Below, one piece after another: positions 1 through 9,674 of a stretch of DNA of 64,000 bases (positions are counted from its first letter, which is position 1; each line of letters opens with the position of its first letter). A program made the position numbers and the translations under genes. The stretch comes from Oxalobacteraceae sp. CFBP 8761 (GTDB taxonomy: Bacteria > Pseudomonadota > Gammaproteobacteria > Burkholderiales > Burkholderiaceae_D): NCBI GenBank assembly GCA_014841595.1, contig JACYUE010000001.1, forward strand, positions 847,654 through 911,653, given 5' to 3'. The notes under the pieces were generated by a model, which saw only the letters and a list, made by a program, of their open reading frames with translations, had not been told where the DNA came from and did no database searches.

Positions 1-1
1 C

Positions 2-109
2 GCGATGGCGTGGGCGATGGAAGACCTGGGCTACGATGAGGCGCTGCGGGTGCGCCTGCTGACGTCCTTCTTCGAGACCGCCGACTGGATGCGCAACAAG
101 GCCGATTGA
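2..109 (+). CDS. Truncated hemoglobin (group II-like), C-terminal end only
   Basis: Only the last 35 codons are inside the window; the gene enters from the left edge and stops at TGA 107-109. The visible end reads AMAWAMEDLGYDEALRVRL and then LLTSFFETADWMRN. The final S-F-F-x-T-A-D-W-M-R-N segment resembles the last helix of group II truncated globins, which bind heme and handle O2 or NO. The heme ligands lie outside the window, so the family call rests on this short tail. It ends four bases before rmuC on the same strand, so the two may be co-transcribed. Confidence 0.55.
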   Translation, partial: AMAWAMEDLGYDEALRVRLLTSFFETADWMRNKAD

Positions 110-113
110 CACG

Positions 114-1451
114 ATGACGACAGCAGAAATCCTGATCCTGGTGGGCCTCGCGCTCATCATCGCGTTGCTGGTACTGGTCTTGCTACGCCTGCGCCTGCGC
201 GGCAGCGGCAGCGGCGACGGCAACGGCGCGCACATCGAACGGCTCGAGCGCGAGCTGCGCCAGGAACTGCAGGCCAGCGCGCAATCGACGCGCCAGGAGA
301 CCGCCGGTCACCTGGCCCAGTACCACAATGCCTCCGTCCAGCAATTTGACAGCATGCGTCAGCAGATGCAGCTGCAATCGAGCAGCGGACGCGAAGAGCA
401 GGCGCGCGCGCTCAAGCGCTTCGCCGACACGCTGCAGCAAACGCTGGGAAACCTGACCGAATCGAACGCCCAGCGCATGCTCGAAGTGCGCAACACGCTC
501 GAATCAAAAATTCGCGACCTGCAGGCAGACAACGGCAAGCGCCTGGAAGAGATGCGCCAGACGGTCGACGAAAAGCTGCACGCGACGCTCGAGACGCGGC
601 TGACGGAATCGTTCCGCCAGGTGTCGGAGCGGCTGGAAAAAGTCCACCAGGGCCTGGGCGAGATGCAGCAGCTGGCGATCGGCGTGGGTGACCTCAAGCG
701 CGTGCTCACGAATGTGAAGACGCGCGGCACGTGGGGCGAGGTGCAGCTGGAGATGCTGCTCGAGCAGGTATTGACGGTCGAGCAGTATGCGAAGAACGTC
801 GAGACAGTGGCAGGCTCGAACGCGCGGGTGGAGTTCGCGATCAAGCTACCAGGCACCGTCGACGGCGGCGCGCCGTTGTGGCTGCCGATCGACGCCAAGT
901 TTCCGAAAGAGCAGTACGAGCGCCTGCAGGCCGCGGCCGACATTGCGGATGCCGAAGGCGTCATCCGCGCCGGCGCCGAACTGGAACGGGCAGTGCGGCG
1001 CGAGGCGCAAACGATCTGCGACAAATACGTCTCGCCGCCACAGACAACGGATTTCGCGATCCTGTTTCTGCCGACCGAAGGCCTGTACGCCGAAGTAATG
1101 CGGCGCCCGGGCCTGGCCGACGACCTGCAGCGCACGCTGCGCGTGACGATCGCCGGCCCTTCGACGCTGAGCGCCTTGCTCAACAGCCTGCAGATGGGCT
1201 TCCGCACGCTGGCGCTGGAAAAGCGCTCATCCGAAGTGTGGCAGGTGCTGGGCGCGGTCAAAACCGAATTCACAAAGTTCGGCGACGTGCTGGCCGCCAC
1301 CAAAACGACGCTGGAGCGGGCAGCGAAAAACATCGAAAACGCCGAAGTGCGCAGCCGCCAGATGGCCCGCAAACTCAAATCCGTCGAAGCCCTCCCAAGC
1401 GAAGCCGCCCAATTACTCCTGGGCTCTGACGGCCTGGAACGCGAAGACTGA
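114..1451 (+). CDS. rmuC: DNA recombination protein RmuC
   Basis: 445 residues, near the usual family length. An N-terminal membrane segment (about residues 5-25, ILILVGLALIIALLVLVLL) is followed by a long charged coiled coil (about 30-190) and then the conserved RmuC domain (about 195-420), with VLTNVKTRGTWGEVQLEMLL and the D-A-K-F-P motif. RmuC proteins are nuclease-fold, membrane-anchored factors that limit inversions and short-repeat recombination; the biochemical activity is not firmly established. The ATG at 114 follows the globin stop closely. Downstream lies a large palindrome that separates it from the convergent molybdenum cofactor genes. Confidence 0.93.
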   Translation: MTTAEILILVGLALIIALLVLVLLRLRLRGSGSGDGNGAHIERLERELRQELQASAQSTRQETAGHLAQYHNASVQQFDSMRQQMQLQSSSGREEQARALKRFADTLQQTLGNLTESNAQRMLEVRNTLESKIRDLQADNGKRLEEMRQTVDEKLHATLETRLTESFRQVSERLEKVHQGLGEMQQLAIGVGDLKRVLTNVKTRGTWGEVQLEMLLEQVLTVEQYAKNVETVAGSNARVEFAIKLPGTVDGGAPLWLPIDAKFPKEQYERLQAAADIADAEGVIRAGAELERAVRREAQTICDKYVSPPQTTDFAILFLPTEGLYAEVMRRPGLADDLQRTLRVTIAGPSTLSALLNSLQMGFRTLALEKRSSEVWQVLGAVKTEFTKFGDVLAATKTTLERAAKNIENAEVRSRQMARKLKSVEALPSEAAQLLLGSDGLERED

Positions 1452-1481
1452 CAGCACCCCTACAATGTCCCCCAGGTTACA

Positions 1482-1561
1482 AAAACAATGAGGGTCAGAG
1501 TAGAATTAATGGGCAATTACCCAATGTTGTCAAACAATTCGACTCTGACCCCAATTGTTTT
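1482..1561. repeat. 80-bp imperfect palindrome (REP-like), between convergent genes
   Basis: Nested inverted arms: AAAACAAT (1482-1489) with ATTGTTTT (1554-1561), GGGTCAGAGT (1492-1501) with ACTCTGACCC (1542-1551), and GAATT (1503-1507) with AATTC (1536-1540). A small inner GGG/CCC hairpin sits near the centre. It lies between the 3' ends of rmuC and the mobA-moeA fusion, so it can fold in either transcript and may act as a bidirectional terminator. The GGGTCAGAGT arm resembles REP-type palindromes I associate with Oxalobacteraceae genomes; that is from memory. No REP-associated transposase is in the window. Confidence 0.7.
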
Positions 1562-1620
1562 GTAAGGGTATGGGGGCAACAACTTGGTGGTTGCGGTAGG
1601 TGTGGCGCTGCGTTTGGGGG

Positions 1621-3498
1621 TTAGAACAGGCCTTCGAATGGCAGGATGTCGACCATGTCGCCGGCGGCCACGCTGCCTTGCTCGTCGTGCAGTACGACCA
1701 TGCAGTTGGCTTCGGACATTGAGCGCAGAATGCCGGAGCCTTGGGCGCCGGTGAGGCGGACTTCGGCGGTGCCGTCGGCGCTGCGCGTGACGATGCCGCG
1801 CTGGTATTCGGTGCGGCCTGGCTTTTTGCGGATCGCTTCGGACGAGCGCGCCTGCAGTAGCGGCAATGGGGCGTTCGCGCCCATCATCTGCAGCAGTGCG
1901 TCGCGTGCGAAGAAGTAGAACGACACCATGACGGCGACCGGATTGCCCGGCAGGCCGAACAGGAAGGCGCTGCGGCCGTTCGATGTGACGCGTCCGAATG
2001 CCAGCGGGCGGCCCGGGCGCATGCCCACTTTCCAGAATGTCACGTCGCCCAGCTGCGCCATCACCTGTTTGGTGTAGTCGGCCGCGCCGACCGAGACGCC
2101 GCCCGACGTGATGATCGCGTCGGCGTTTTCGCAGGCGGTGCGCAGCGCGTCTTCCAGTGCTTGAGGGCTGTCGCGCACGACGCCCATGTCGATGATCTCG
2201 CAGCCCAGGCGCTGGAGCATGCCGTAGATCGTATAGCGGTTGCTGTCGTAAACGCAGCCTTCGTCCAGCGGCTCGCCGATCGAGCGCAGCTCGTCGCCAG
2301 TCGAGAAGAACGCCACGCGCAGGCGCCGTTGCACGGGGATTTCGGCAAAGCCCAGCGATGCGCACAGGCCCAGGTCGGATGGCCGGATGATGCGGCCGGC
2401 CTTCAGGGCTGCGCTGCCGGCTTTCAAATCTTCGCCCGCCAGCCGGCGGTTGTCGCCGGCGCGGATGGCGCCGGCGCGCACGGTCATCGTGACGTCGTCG
2501 CCGCTGTCGGTAAATTCCTGCGGCAGCACGCTGTCGCAACCGGCCGGCATCACGCCGCCCGTCATGATGCGCACGCACTCACCGGGGCCGGGCACGACAG
2601 CGGACGGCTTGCCCGCATAGACAATATCGACCACCTTGAACGTCGCCACGCCAGCCTGCGGCAGGTCGGTGCCGCGCAGTGCGTAGCCGTCCATTGCCGA
2701 ATTATCGTGCGCCGGTACGTTGATCGGCGAGACCAGGTCGCGCGCCAGCACGCGGCCCAGGCTTGCGCGCAGCGCCACCATCTCGACGGCGCGCACCGGC
2801 TGGACGAATTCGCGGATGATGCGCTGGGCGTCGCGCACCCGCAGCGCGTCCGGATCATAGCCATTGATGCAGCTGGCCACCTGGGCCAGGCTGGCGGGGA
2901 AGGTGGGTTGTTCGAGCCTGCGCAGCTCGTCGAGCGTGTTGATATTGCGGAACGCGTCGGCGTCATCGAATACGACCTCGACCGCGTTGAGATCGCGCAA
3001 CCAGCCCTCGACGCTGCGACCGCTGCCCGCGAGATAGGCTGACAACGAAGCCAGCCGGTCAGCGCGCACCAGGCAGAACACCGGATGCGGCTGGACCAAC
3101 ATGCCTGCTTCTTGCGTCGCGGCATAGGCCACGTCGGCGTTGTGCTCTTGCAGCGCAGCGAACAGGCGCTCGGCCAGATCAGGTGGCAGGAATGGGGAAT
3201 CGCATGGTACCGTCAGCAGATACGGTGTGGCGCAGTGGCGCAAGCCCGTTTCGAGCCCGGCCAGCGGGCCCGGAAAATCCGCCATCTCGTCAGTCAGCAC
3301 CATCGCGCCAAACGCGCGGTACGTGTCGAGATTACGGTTGGCGCTGATCGCCAGCGGCCCCACCTGTGGCCGCAGCCGCGCCAGCACGTGCTCGACCATG
3401 GTGCTGGAATGGAACGGCTGCAAGCCCTTGTCCACGTTGCCCATGCGCGAGCCACGCCCGCCCGCCAGAACCAATCCGCTGATCAAGTGTGCTTGCAT
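1621..3498 (-). CDS. Fused molybdenum cofactor guanylyltransferase / molybdopterin molybdenumtransferase (MobA-MoeA)
   Basis: A single uninterrupted 625-codon frame joins two normally separate enzymes. Residues 1 to about 200 are a MobA-type nucleotidyltransferase with the GTP-binding LVLAGGRGSRMG loop and a DK pair just after; it would attach GMP to the cofactor. Residues about 210-625 are a full-length MoeA domain (N-S-A-M-D-G-Y-A, G-D-E-L, SGGVSVGAADYT), which inserts molybdate into adenylated molybdopterin. ATG 3498 is preferred; a TTG two codons earlier abuts the moaA stop. Located directly after moaA on the same strand, so probably one operon. Fusing the last two steps would allow substrate hand-off; that is inference. 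Confidence 0.92.
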   Translation of the reverse strand: MQAHLISGLVLAGGRGSRMGNVDKGLQPFHSSTMVEHVLARLRPQVGPLAISANRNLDTYRAFGAMVLTDEMADFPGPLAGLETGLRHCATPYLLTVPCDSPFLPPDLAERLFAALQEHNADVAYAATQEAGMLVQPHPVFCLVRADRLASLSAYLAGSGRSVEGWLRDLNAVEVVFDDADAFRNINTLDELRRLEQPTFPASLAQVASCINGYDPDALRVRDAQRIIREFVQPVRAVEMVALRASLGRVLARDLVSPINVPAHDNSAMDGYALRGTDLPQAGVATFKVVDIVYAGKPSAVVPGPGECVRIMTGGVMPAGCDSVLPQEFTDSGDDVTMTVRAGAIRAGDNRRLAGEDLKAGSAALKAGRIIRPSDLGLCASLGFAEIPVQRRLRVAFFSTGDELRSIGEPLDEGCVYDSNRYTIYGMLQRLGCEIIDMGVVRDSPQALEDALRTACENADAIITSGGVSVGAADYTKQVMAQLGDVTFWKVGMRPGRPLAFGRVTSNGRSAFLFGLPGNPVAVMVSFYFFARDALLQMMGANAPLPLLQARSSEAIRKKPGRTEYQRGIVTRSADGTAEVRLTGAQGSGILRSMSEANCMVVLHDEQGSVAAGDMVDILPFEGLF

Positions 3499-3504
3499 CG
3501 TCAA

Positions 3505-4617
3505 TTAGCCACCGATATACGACATTTCAACCCGCCGCGGCCCATCCAGCTGGCCGGTACCTGTCTCAGCCGAGCGGGTTTCGGAATAGCGGTCAGCCCG
3601 GCCGCGCCAAAGTTGCGCGATGGCGCCACTGAGTGCCAGATCGTCGTGCCCTTCGCGCAGCAGCGCGCGCATATCGTGGCCGCGCGTGGCAAACAGGCAG
3701 GTATACAGCTTGCCTTCGGTCGACAGACGCAGACGGCTGCAGTCACCGCAGAACGCCTGCGTGACGCTGGAAATCACGCCGATCTCACCGTCGCCATCGA
3801 GATAGCGCCAGCGCGAGGCGGTCTCGCCGCTGTAGTTGGCGGCCACCGGTACCAGCGGCAGCTCGGCCGAGATGCGGCGCACCACGTCGCCCGACGGCAC
3901 GACGTCGCGCATGTCCCAGCCGTTTGACGCGCCCACATCCATGAATTCGATGAAGCGCAGGATCGTCGGCGAACCCTTGAAGTGGCGCGCCATCGGCAGA
4001 ATCTGGTCGACATTGGTGCCGCCCTTGACGACCATATTGACCTTGACCGGCCCCAGGCCCACCGCATGCGCGGTATCGATGCCGTGCAGCACATCGGCCA
4101 CTGAAAAGTCGACATCGTTCATGCTGCGGAACACGCCGTCGTCGAGCGCGTCGAGCGAGACCGTGACCCGGTCCAGCCCCGCGTCTTTCAGGGCTCGCGC
4201 CTTGCGCGCCAGGATCGAGCCGTTGGTCGTTAAGGTGAGGTCGAGCGGACGGCCACTGGGCGTGGGCAACGCGCGCAGCATGCCGACCAGGCGTTCGAGA
4301 TTCTTGCGCAGCAGCGGTTCGCCGCCCGTCAGGCGCAGCTTTTCGACGCCGTGCGCGACGAACAGGCGCGCGACGCGCGTGATCTCTTCGAACGACAGCA
4401 GGTCGCCGTGTGGCAGGTATTGGTAATCCTTGTCGAACACTTCCTTCGGCATGCAATACACGCAGCGGAAATTGCAGCGGTCGGTGACGGAAATGCGCAA
4501 GTCGTGCAGCGGCCGGCCGAGCGCATCGCTCAGCAGGCCCGTAGGTGCTTCCGGCACGGCCGGGACCCGCAGCTTCGATGAGCGCAGGTCATTGATAAGG
4601 ATGATTTTTTCAGCCAT
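3505..4617 (-). CDS. moaA: GTP 3',8-cyclase MoaA (molybdenum cofactor biosynthesis)
   Basis: 370 residues. It catalyses the first step of molybdopterin synthesis, the radical-SAM rearrangement of GTP that MoaC completes to cyclic pyranopterin monophosphate. The radical-SAM cluster motif is RCNFRCVYC with C48, C52 and C55. The C-terminal cluster ligands appear as [18 protein letters not shown], and the protein ends in the conserved Gly-Gly tail. ATG 4617 gives the normal length. The mobA-moeA fusion follows without a gap. moaC, moaD, moaE and mogA are not in the window. Confidence 0.96.
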   Translation of the reverse strand: MAEKIILINDLRSSKLRVPAVPEAPTGLLSDALGRPLHDLRISVTDRCNFRCVYCMPKEVFDKDYQYLPHGDLLSFEEITRVARLFVAHGVEKLRLTGGEPLLRKNLERLVGMLRALPTPSGRPLDLTLTTNGSILARKARALKDAGLDRVTVSLDALDDGVFRSMNDVDFSVADVLHGIDTAHAVGLGPVKVNMVVKGGTNVDQILPMARHFKGSPTILRFIEFMDVGASNGWDMRDVVPSGDVVRRISAELPLVPVAANYSGETASRWRYLDGDGEIGVISSVTQAFCGDCSRLRLSTEGKLYTCLFATRGHDMRALLREGHDDLALSGAIAQLWRGRADRYSETRSAETGTGQLDGPRRVEMSYIGG

Positions 4618-4684
4618 TCCAATACGATAGCATGCGCCCGGGAATACTGCCGGGCGCGCTGCTGCATGGAGAGAAGGGATGGGG

Positions 4685-4731
4685 TCCGGCGTACGTTGTT
4701 CGCGCCTGCGCGAGGGGCGACGTACGCCGGA
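4685..4731. terminator. 12-bp inverted repeat downstream of rne
   Basis: TCCGGCGTACGT (4685-4696) is perfectly complementary to ACGTACGCCGGA (4720-4731), with a 23-base loop. It lies just past the rne stop in the rne direction and upstream of the moaA start, where a terminator is expected. No clear T-run follows, so rho-independent termination is uncertain; it could instead protect the mRNA 3' end. It shares a GTACGC core with hairpins near 10.4 kb and 39.0 kb. Confidence 0.45.
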
Positions 4732-4746
4732 TGTACTACCTGGTGC

Positions 4747-7700
4747 TTACTGACGGCTGGTATCGACCTGTACCAGCGGCTCGTCGACCGGCACGACGAC
4801 CGGCTTGCGGGCACGGCCAACGCGCACCGGCGTGGCCGCCTGTGCTGCTGCGGCCTGGGCGGCGCGCAGCTTTTCAGGATCGGTCGCGGCCAGTTGCAGG
4901 CCCGCTTCGGCCAGCATGTCGTCCAGCTTTGGCGCAGGGGTAGCAGCCACTGGCGCAGGCGCCGTGGTCACTTCCGCTGCTGCCACTGGCGCTGGCTCGA
5001 CTGCCACGGCTGTAACAGGCTCGACAACTGGCGCAGGGGCGACTTCCACCACCGGCGCCGGCTCGACAGGCGCTGGTGCATGCGCAGCCTCGGCCATGAC
5101 CGGTTCAGCAACATGTTCAGCCGCCACCGACGCCGCCGTCGGGAACATGACCGGCTCGGTCGATGCCGGTGCCGGTGCTGGTGCCGAAACCTCTGCCGGC
5201 GCCCCCATCGATGCCGCCGTCGGGAAGTTGACCGGCTCGACATTGGCAGGCGCCACATCAGCCGTCGTTGCCGCCATCGAGGCCGACGTCGGGAACATAT
5301 TGCCTTCGACCAGCGCCGCTTGCGCAACCACCGGCGCAGTTGCTGGCGCTGGTGCTGCAGCTGCAGCTTGCGCCGCATCATCCTTGGCCGCGATCGATGC
5401 CGAGGTCGGGAACGGCCACGGCGCCTGGGCACCGGACTGCGCCTGCTTGCCCTTCGCGGCGCGGGCAGCGGCTGCCACCTTGGCCACTTCTTCGTCCGCT
5501 ACCGGCGCGAAGGCTGGTGCGTCTTCATTGCCTTCGCCGCCTTCGCCTTCGATCTGATCACGATCGCGACGGTTGCGGTTACGGCCACCGCGACGACGAC
5601 GACGGCGTGGCTCGTCGCCATCCATCTCGACTTCTTCGCCATCCGGGCCGATCGTGGTCACCGATTTGATGACTTGCTGCACGACTTCCTGGCTGCCTTC
5701 CGGACCGGTGGTGGTCACGGCGACGGTGGTGTTCGACATCACCTGGCTGACATTGATTTCGTCGAGCTTGGCTTCGATGACCTGGGTGGTGCGTTCCGTA
5801 CGCTCGGTGCGCTCGCGCGGCTGACGTGGCTGGCGCTCTTTGCGTTCGCCGCGTTCAGGACGCTCGCCACGTTCAGGACGCTCGGCGCCTTCGGCACGTG
5901 GCGCGGCGTCGGCCGGCTCGCGTGGTTCACGCGGCTCGCGGCCTTCGCGCGGTGGACGTGGAGGACGCGGCGGGCGTGGTGGACGCGCTTCGGCGTCCGG
6001 GCCCTTGGCCAGCTCTTCGCCCGGTGCGGCCGCCTTGGCAACCGGCTCGCGCTCTTCGCGTTCACGGCCTGGCTTGCCACCTGGACGGCCACCGGTACGG
6101 CCATTCTTGGTGCGGTTGTTGCGGTCGCGCTCTGCCTGCGCAGGGGTGGTGACAGGCACTTCCACCAGCACGGCGGGTGCGGCGCCTTTTGGTTCTGGCT
6201 TGCCGAAGAAGAAGTTGCGCAGTTTGGCGAAGAAACCTTCTTCTTCCACCGGTGCAGCCACCGGCACCGCAACAGAAGGGGCGGCGGCGGGCTTGGCTGG
6301 CTTGGCCGCTTCGCTGCGGTCGACCAGCGGCGCAGGCTGGGCCGGGGTGATCGTCTTGACGACGGCTTCCTGGCGCGGCTTGGCTTCTTCTTTCTGGCGC
6401 TTCGCGTAGGCCATGTCGGTATCGGCCGACTCGGCCATCGCGTAGCTGGCGTGTGCGTCTTCGAGGCGTGGATCGTCGTGCTTGATGCGCTCGAGCTTGT
6501 AATGCGGCGTGTCCAGATGCTTGTTCGGGATCAGGATCACGGTGATGCGATGGCGGTTCTCGATCTTGAGCACTTCGCCACGCTTTTCGTTCAGCAGGAA
6601 AGCAGCGACATCGACGGGCACCTGCACGTGGATGGCGGCCGAATTTTCCTTCATCGCCTCTTCCTGGATGATGCGCAGGACTTGCAGGGCCGACGATTCG
6701 GTATCGCGGATGTGGCCGGTGCCCGAGCAGCGCGGGCAGGTCACGTGGGAGCCTTCGGACAGCGACGGACGCAGGCGCTGGCGCGACAGTTCCATCAGAC
6801 CGAAGCGCGAAATCTTGCCCATCTGAACGCGGGCGCGGTCATGGTGCAGCGCATCCTTGAGGCGCTGTTCGACTTCGCGCTGGTTCTTGGCCACTTCCAT
6901 GTCGATGAAGTCGATCACGATCAGGCCACCCAGATCGCGCAGGCGCAACTGGCGCGCCACTTCGTCGGCTGCTTCGCAGTTGGTGTTGAAGGCGGTCGTT
7001 TCGATGTCCGAACCACGCGTGGCGCGGGCCGAGTTGACGTCGATCGAGACCAGCGCTTCGGTGTGGTCGATCACGATGGCGCCGCCCGATGGCAGCGGCA
7101 CGGTGCGCGCGTAGGCGGTTTCGATCTGGTGTTCGATCTGGAAACGTGAGAACAGCGGCACGTCATCGCTGTAACGCTTCACGCGGTGCGCCATGTCGGG
7201 CATCACGTGGCTCATGAACTGCTGCGCCTGTTCATAGATTTCGTCGGTGTCGATCAGCACTTCGCCGATGTCCGGCTGGAAGTAATCGCGGATCGCGCGG
7301 ATGACGAGCGACGATTCCTGATAGATCAGGAACGCGCCGTTGGACGACTTGCCGGCGCCTTCGATCGCGCGCCACAGTTGCATCAGGTAGTTCAGGTCCC
7401 ACTGCAGTTCTTCGACATTGCGGCCGATGCCGGCAGTGCGGGCAATCACGGACATGCCTTGCGGCAGGTCGAGCTTGTCCATCGTTTCGCGCAGTTCCTG
7501 GCGCTCTTCGCCTTCGACGCGGCGCGAGACGCCGCCGCCACGCGGGTTGTTCGGCATCAGGACGAGGTAGCGGCCGGCCAGCGAAATGAACGAGGTCAGG
7601 GCAGCGCCCTTGTTGCCGCGTTCTTCTTTTTCGACCTGGACCATGATTTCCTGGCCTTCGCGCAGTGCTTCCTTGATGGAGCAATTGCGCACGTCAACAC

Positions 7701-7941
7701 CTTCACGGAAATACGTGCGGGCGACTTCTTTGAAGGGGAGGAAACCGTGGCGGTCTTCGCCGTAGCTGACGAAGCAGGCTTCGAGGGAGGGTTCGATGCG
7801 GGTGATGACACCCTTGTAGATATTCGACTTGCGCTGTTCGCGACCGGCAGTCTCGATATCGATGTCGATCAGCTTCTGGCCATCGACAATAGCGACGCGC
7901 AGCTCTTCTTGCTGCGTCGCGTTAAACAACATGCGTTTCAT
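4747..7941 (-). CDS. rne: Ribonuclease E
   Basis: 1064 residues from ATG 7941, which has CGGAG upstream; starting further upstream would add an unconserved Pro/Ala-rich extension. Order: S1 RNA-binding domain (about 36-120), sensor/DNase-I-like catalytic core, then the zinc link. Catalytic D301 (SIDVNSA) and D344 (VIDFIDM) and zinc-link C402/C405 (TCPRCSGTG) each sit two residues before the E. coli RNase E positions. RNase E cleaves mRNA and processes rRNA and tRNA as degradosome scaffold. The tail from about residue 500 is disordered, with Arg-rich blocks (for example near 776-795) and four copies of an F-P-T-[SA]-A-S motif at F844, F883, F906 and F933. It ends in a conserved-looking [10 protein letters not shown]. 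Confidence 0.97.
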   Translation of the reverse strand: MKRMLFNATQQEELRVAIVDGQKLIDIDIETAGREQRKSNIYKGVITRIEPSLEACFVSYGEDRHGFLPFKEVARTYFREGVDVRNCSIKEALREGQEIMVQVEKEERGNKGAALTSFISLAGRYLVLMPNNPRGGGVSRRVEGEERQELRETMDKLDLPQGMSVIARTAGIGRNVEELQWDLNYLMQLWRAIEGAGKSSNGAFLIYQESSLVIRAIRDYFQPDIGEVLIDTDEIYEQAQQFMSHVMPDMAHRVKRYSDDVPLFSRFQIEHQIETAYARTVPLPSGGAIVIDHTEALVSIDVNSARATRGSDIETTAFNTNCEAADEVARQLRLRDLGGLIVIDFIDMEVAKNQREVEQRLKDALHHDRARVQMGKISRFGLMELSRQRLRPSLSEGSHVTCPRCSGTGHIRDTESSALQVLRIIQEEAMKENSAAIHVQVPVDVAAFLLNEKRGEVLKIENRHRITVILIPNKHLDTPHYKLERIKHDDPRLEDAHASYAMAESADTDMAYAKRQKEEAKPRQEAVVKTITPAQPAPLVDRSEAAKPAKPAAAPSVAVPVAAPVEEEGFFAKLRNFFFGKPEPKGAAPAVLVEVPVTTPAQAERDRNNRTKNGRTGGRPGGKPGREREEREPVAKAAAPGEELAKGPDAEARPPRPPRPPRPPREGREPREPREPADAAPRAEGAERPERGERPERGERKERQPRQPRERTERTERTTQVIEAKLDEINVSQVMSNTTVAVTTTGPEGSQEVVQQVIKSVTTIGPDGEEVEMDGDEPRRRRRRGGRNRNRRDRDQIEGEGGEGNEDAPAFAPVADEEVAKVAAAARAAKGKQAQSGAQAPWPFPTSASIAAKDDAAQAAAAAPAPATAPVVAQAALVEGNMFPTSASMAATTADVAPANVEPVNFPTAASMGAPAEVSAPAPAPASTEPVMFPTAASVAAEHVAEPVMAEAAHAPAPVEPAPVVEVAPAPVVEPVTAVAVEPAPVAAAEVTTAPAPVAATPAPKLDDMLAEAGLQLAATDPEKLRAAQAAAAQAATPVRVGRARKPVVVPVDEPLVQVDTSRQ

Positions 7942-8532
7942 TTTTAGTACTCCGTGACCCGGGGGCCGTGTGAAGGCCGCCCTCGCGGGCAGCGCAGCTA
8001 CAGGGATGTATGCGGGGACGGGTGACAGGAGGGGGTATGCCCGGGCGTGCGGTACAGCAAAGTAATTTCGCTGCCGCAACGGGGCGCTGTGGGGCCGAAC
8101 GTCATTGTCTAAACACGCCGCAACTTTTGTCCGTTACCTGCCACCACATTGGGGTTGGCACAGCAACGAACAAGGGAGGGTGTGCCACAGCCAGCCGACC
8201 CTGGGCGCCAGCAACCGACCGGCCTGGAGGCGAAGAGACAGCCTTGCTCAAGCGGTGTGGATGCTGCAGCAGCGGGGTCGGCGAAAACGACAAGCGTTAT
8301 CGACACCATCAACCGGCAAGCACTTTGTTAAGGATGCTTGCTGGTACTTATCCTTAAGAATCCTGACAATCCAATCCGGCATCATTGCGCGCAATCCGAT
8401 TACAAATCGGTTGCAACCTTGATTGGCGCAAGGATGTGCGTACACGTTCTTTCCATCGAATTTGCACTTGGCGGGGCCGATGGGGCGTGCCCCAGTGTAA
8501 AATTTCATTTTAATTCTTACACCAGCAGAGGT
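7942..8532. other. Long spacer between divergent rne and rluC, probable rne leader
   Basis: About 590 bases without a convincing gene. The rne-proximal part is GC-rich and would form its 5' leader; long leaders on rne commonly mediate autoregulation, though nothing here matches a leader I can name. Visible structures are TTAAGGAT (8328-8335) paired with ATCCTTAA (8350-8357), and TGGGGC (8481-8486) paired with GCCCCA (8489-8494). I could not identify a convincing -35/-10 pair for rne on the minus strand. Confidence 0.5.
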
Positions 8533-8559
8533 TTGACCGCCGCCTGTCGATTATATATT
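8533..8559 (+). promoter_or_regulatory. Predicted sigma-70 promoter of rluC
   Basis: TTGACC (8533-8538) and TATATT (8554-8559) with a 15-base spacer; shifting the -35 one base to TTTGAC gives 16. Transcription would begin near 8566. That is past an in-frame ATG at 8564, so the rluC start must be a later ATG (8603). Confidence 0.55.
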
Positions 8560-8602
8560 CAAAATGAAGGACTTAGAGAGAATTTCTGGGAAGACAGACC
8601 GA

Positions 8603-9583
8603 ATGGCAATGCAGAACGATAGTGTCCCCCCTTCATCCCCCGCAGCACTGCAAGCGCAGTTCGTGACAATCGACGAAGAAGAAGCCGGCCAGCGCATCGA
8701 CAACTACCTGTTGCGTGTCTGTAAAGGCGTACCAAAGAGCCACATTTACCGCATCCTTCGCTCCGGCGAAGTCCGTGTCAACAAGGGCCGCATCGACCAG
8801 TTGTACCGCCTGGTTGCCGGCGACACCGTCCGTATTCCACCGATCCGCATCGCCGAAAAGTCGGCCGAGCACGCCGCACCGGGCGCCGAATTTGCCGTCG
8901 TCTATGAAGACGCGCATCTGCTCGTGATCGACAAGCCCTGCGGCGTGGCCGTGCATGGCGGCTCCGGCGTGTCGTATGGCGTGATCGAACAATTGCGAGC
9001 CGCGCGCCCGCAAGCGAAGTTCCTGGAACTGGTGCACCGGCTCGACCGCGAAACCTCGGGCCTCCTGTTGATCGGCAAGAAACGCAGCGCGCTGACGCAC
9101 CTGCATGACCAGATGCGCGAAGGCACGACCGACAAGCGTTACTATGCCGCTGTGAAAGGTGACTGGGTCAACAAGCGCCAGCACATCCGCTTGCCGCTGC
9201 ATAAATACACGAGCGCGGAAGGCGAGAAGCGCGTGCTGGTCCAGGCCGGTGGTCAGGAAGCGCACACGATTTTCAGTTTGTTAAAAAAATGGCACAATTT
9301 CGCCTTGCTCGAAGCCGAGCTCAAGACAGGGCGCACGCACCAGATCCGGGTGCACCTGGCCTCGTCGGGCTTTCCGATCCTGGGCGACGAAAAGTACGGT
9401 GATTTCGCGTTCAACAAGCAATTGCACAAAGCGAATGAAAGCCGTGGCGCGCTCAAGCGCATGTTTTTGCACGCGCACCAGATCACGTTCACGCATCCGG
9501 ACTCGGGCGAGCGCATGACCTTGCGCGCGCCGATGCCGGCCGAGTGTGAGCGCTTCCTGACAAGTCTGGGCGCCCCGGTGTAA
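8603..9583 (+). CDS. rluC: 23S rRNA pseudouridine synthase RluC
   Basis: 326 residues. An S4 RNA-binding domain (about 26-85) precedes the RluA-family catalytic domain, with catalytic Asp148 in ELVHRLDRETSG. The enzyme would convert uridines of 23S rRNA helix 39 and neighbours (955, 2504, 2580 in E. coli) to pseudouridine. ATG 8603 is chosen over ATG 8564 because the predicted promoter would start the transcript after 8564 and GGGAAG at 8588-8593 is a suitable ribosome site. It is divergent from rne, a conserved arrangement in proteobacteria, and is followed by the HAD phosphatase gene. Confidence 0.93.
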   Translation: MAMQNDSVPPSSPAALQAQFVTIDEEEAGQRIDNYLLRVCKGVPKSHIYRILRSGEVRVNKGRIDQLYRLVAGDTVRIPPIRIAEKSAEHAAPGAEFAVVYEDAHLLVIDKPCGVAVHGGSGVSYGVIEQLRAARPQAKFLELVHRLDRETSGLLLIGKKRSALTHLHDQMREGTTDKRYYAAVKGDWVNKRQHIRLPLHKYTSAEGEKRVLVQAGGQEAHTIFSLLKKWHNFALLEAELKTGRTHQIRVHLASSGFPILGDEKYGDFAFNKQLHKANESRGALKRMFLHAHQITFTHPDSGERMTLRAPMPAECERFLTSLGAPV

Positions 9584-9674
9584 TACCGTCAGGCGCAGAG
9601 CAACCACATCGCGCAAGTACGACAGCGCACCAATAAAAAACAACAGGGGACCGGCGGCCTGGCCGCCACTAATT

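Noticed and set aside
4666..7149. Long plus-strand reading frame (827 codons) across rne
   Set aside because: Antisense to the RNase E gene, whose catalytic residues and domain order are all intact; the frame is open only because of high GC and gives Arg/His-rich nonsense.
8564..8602. ATG 8564 as the start of rluC
   Set aside because: The predicted promoter at 8533-8559 would begin the transcript at about this base, leaving no leader; ATG 8603 has a ribosome site.
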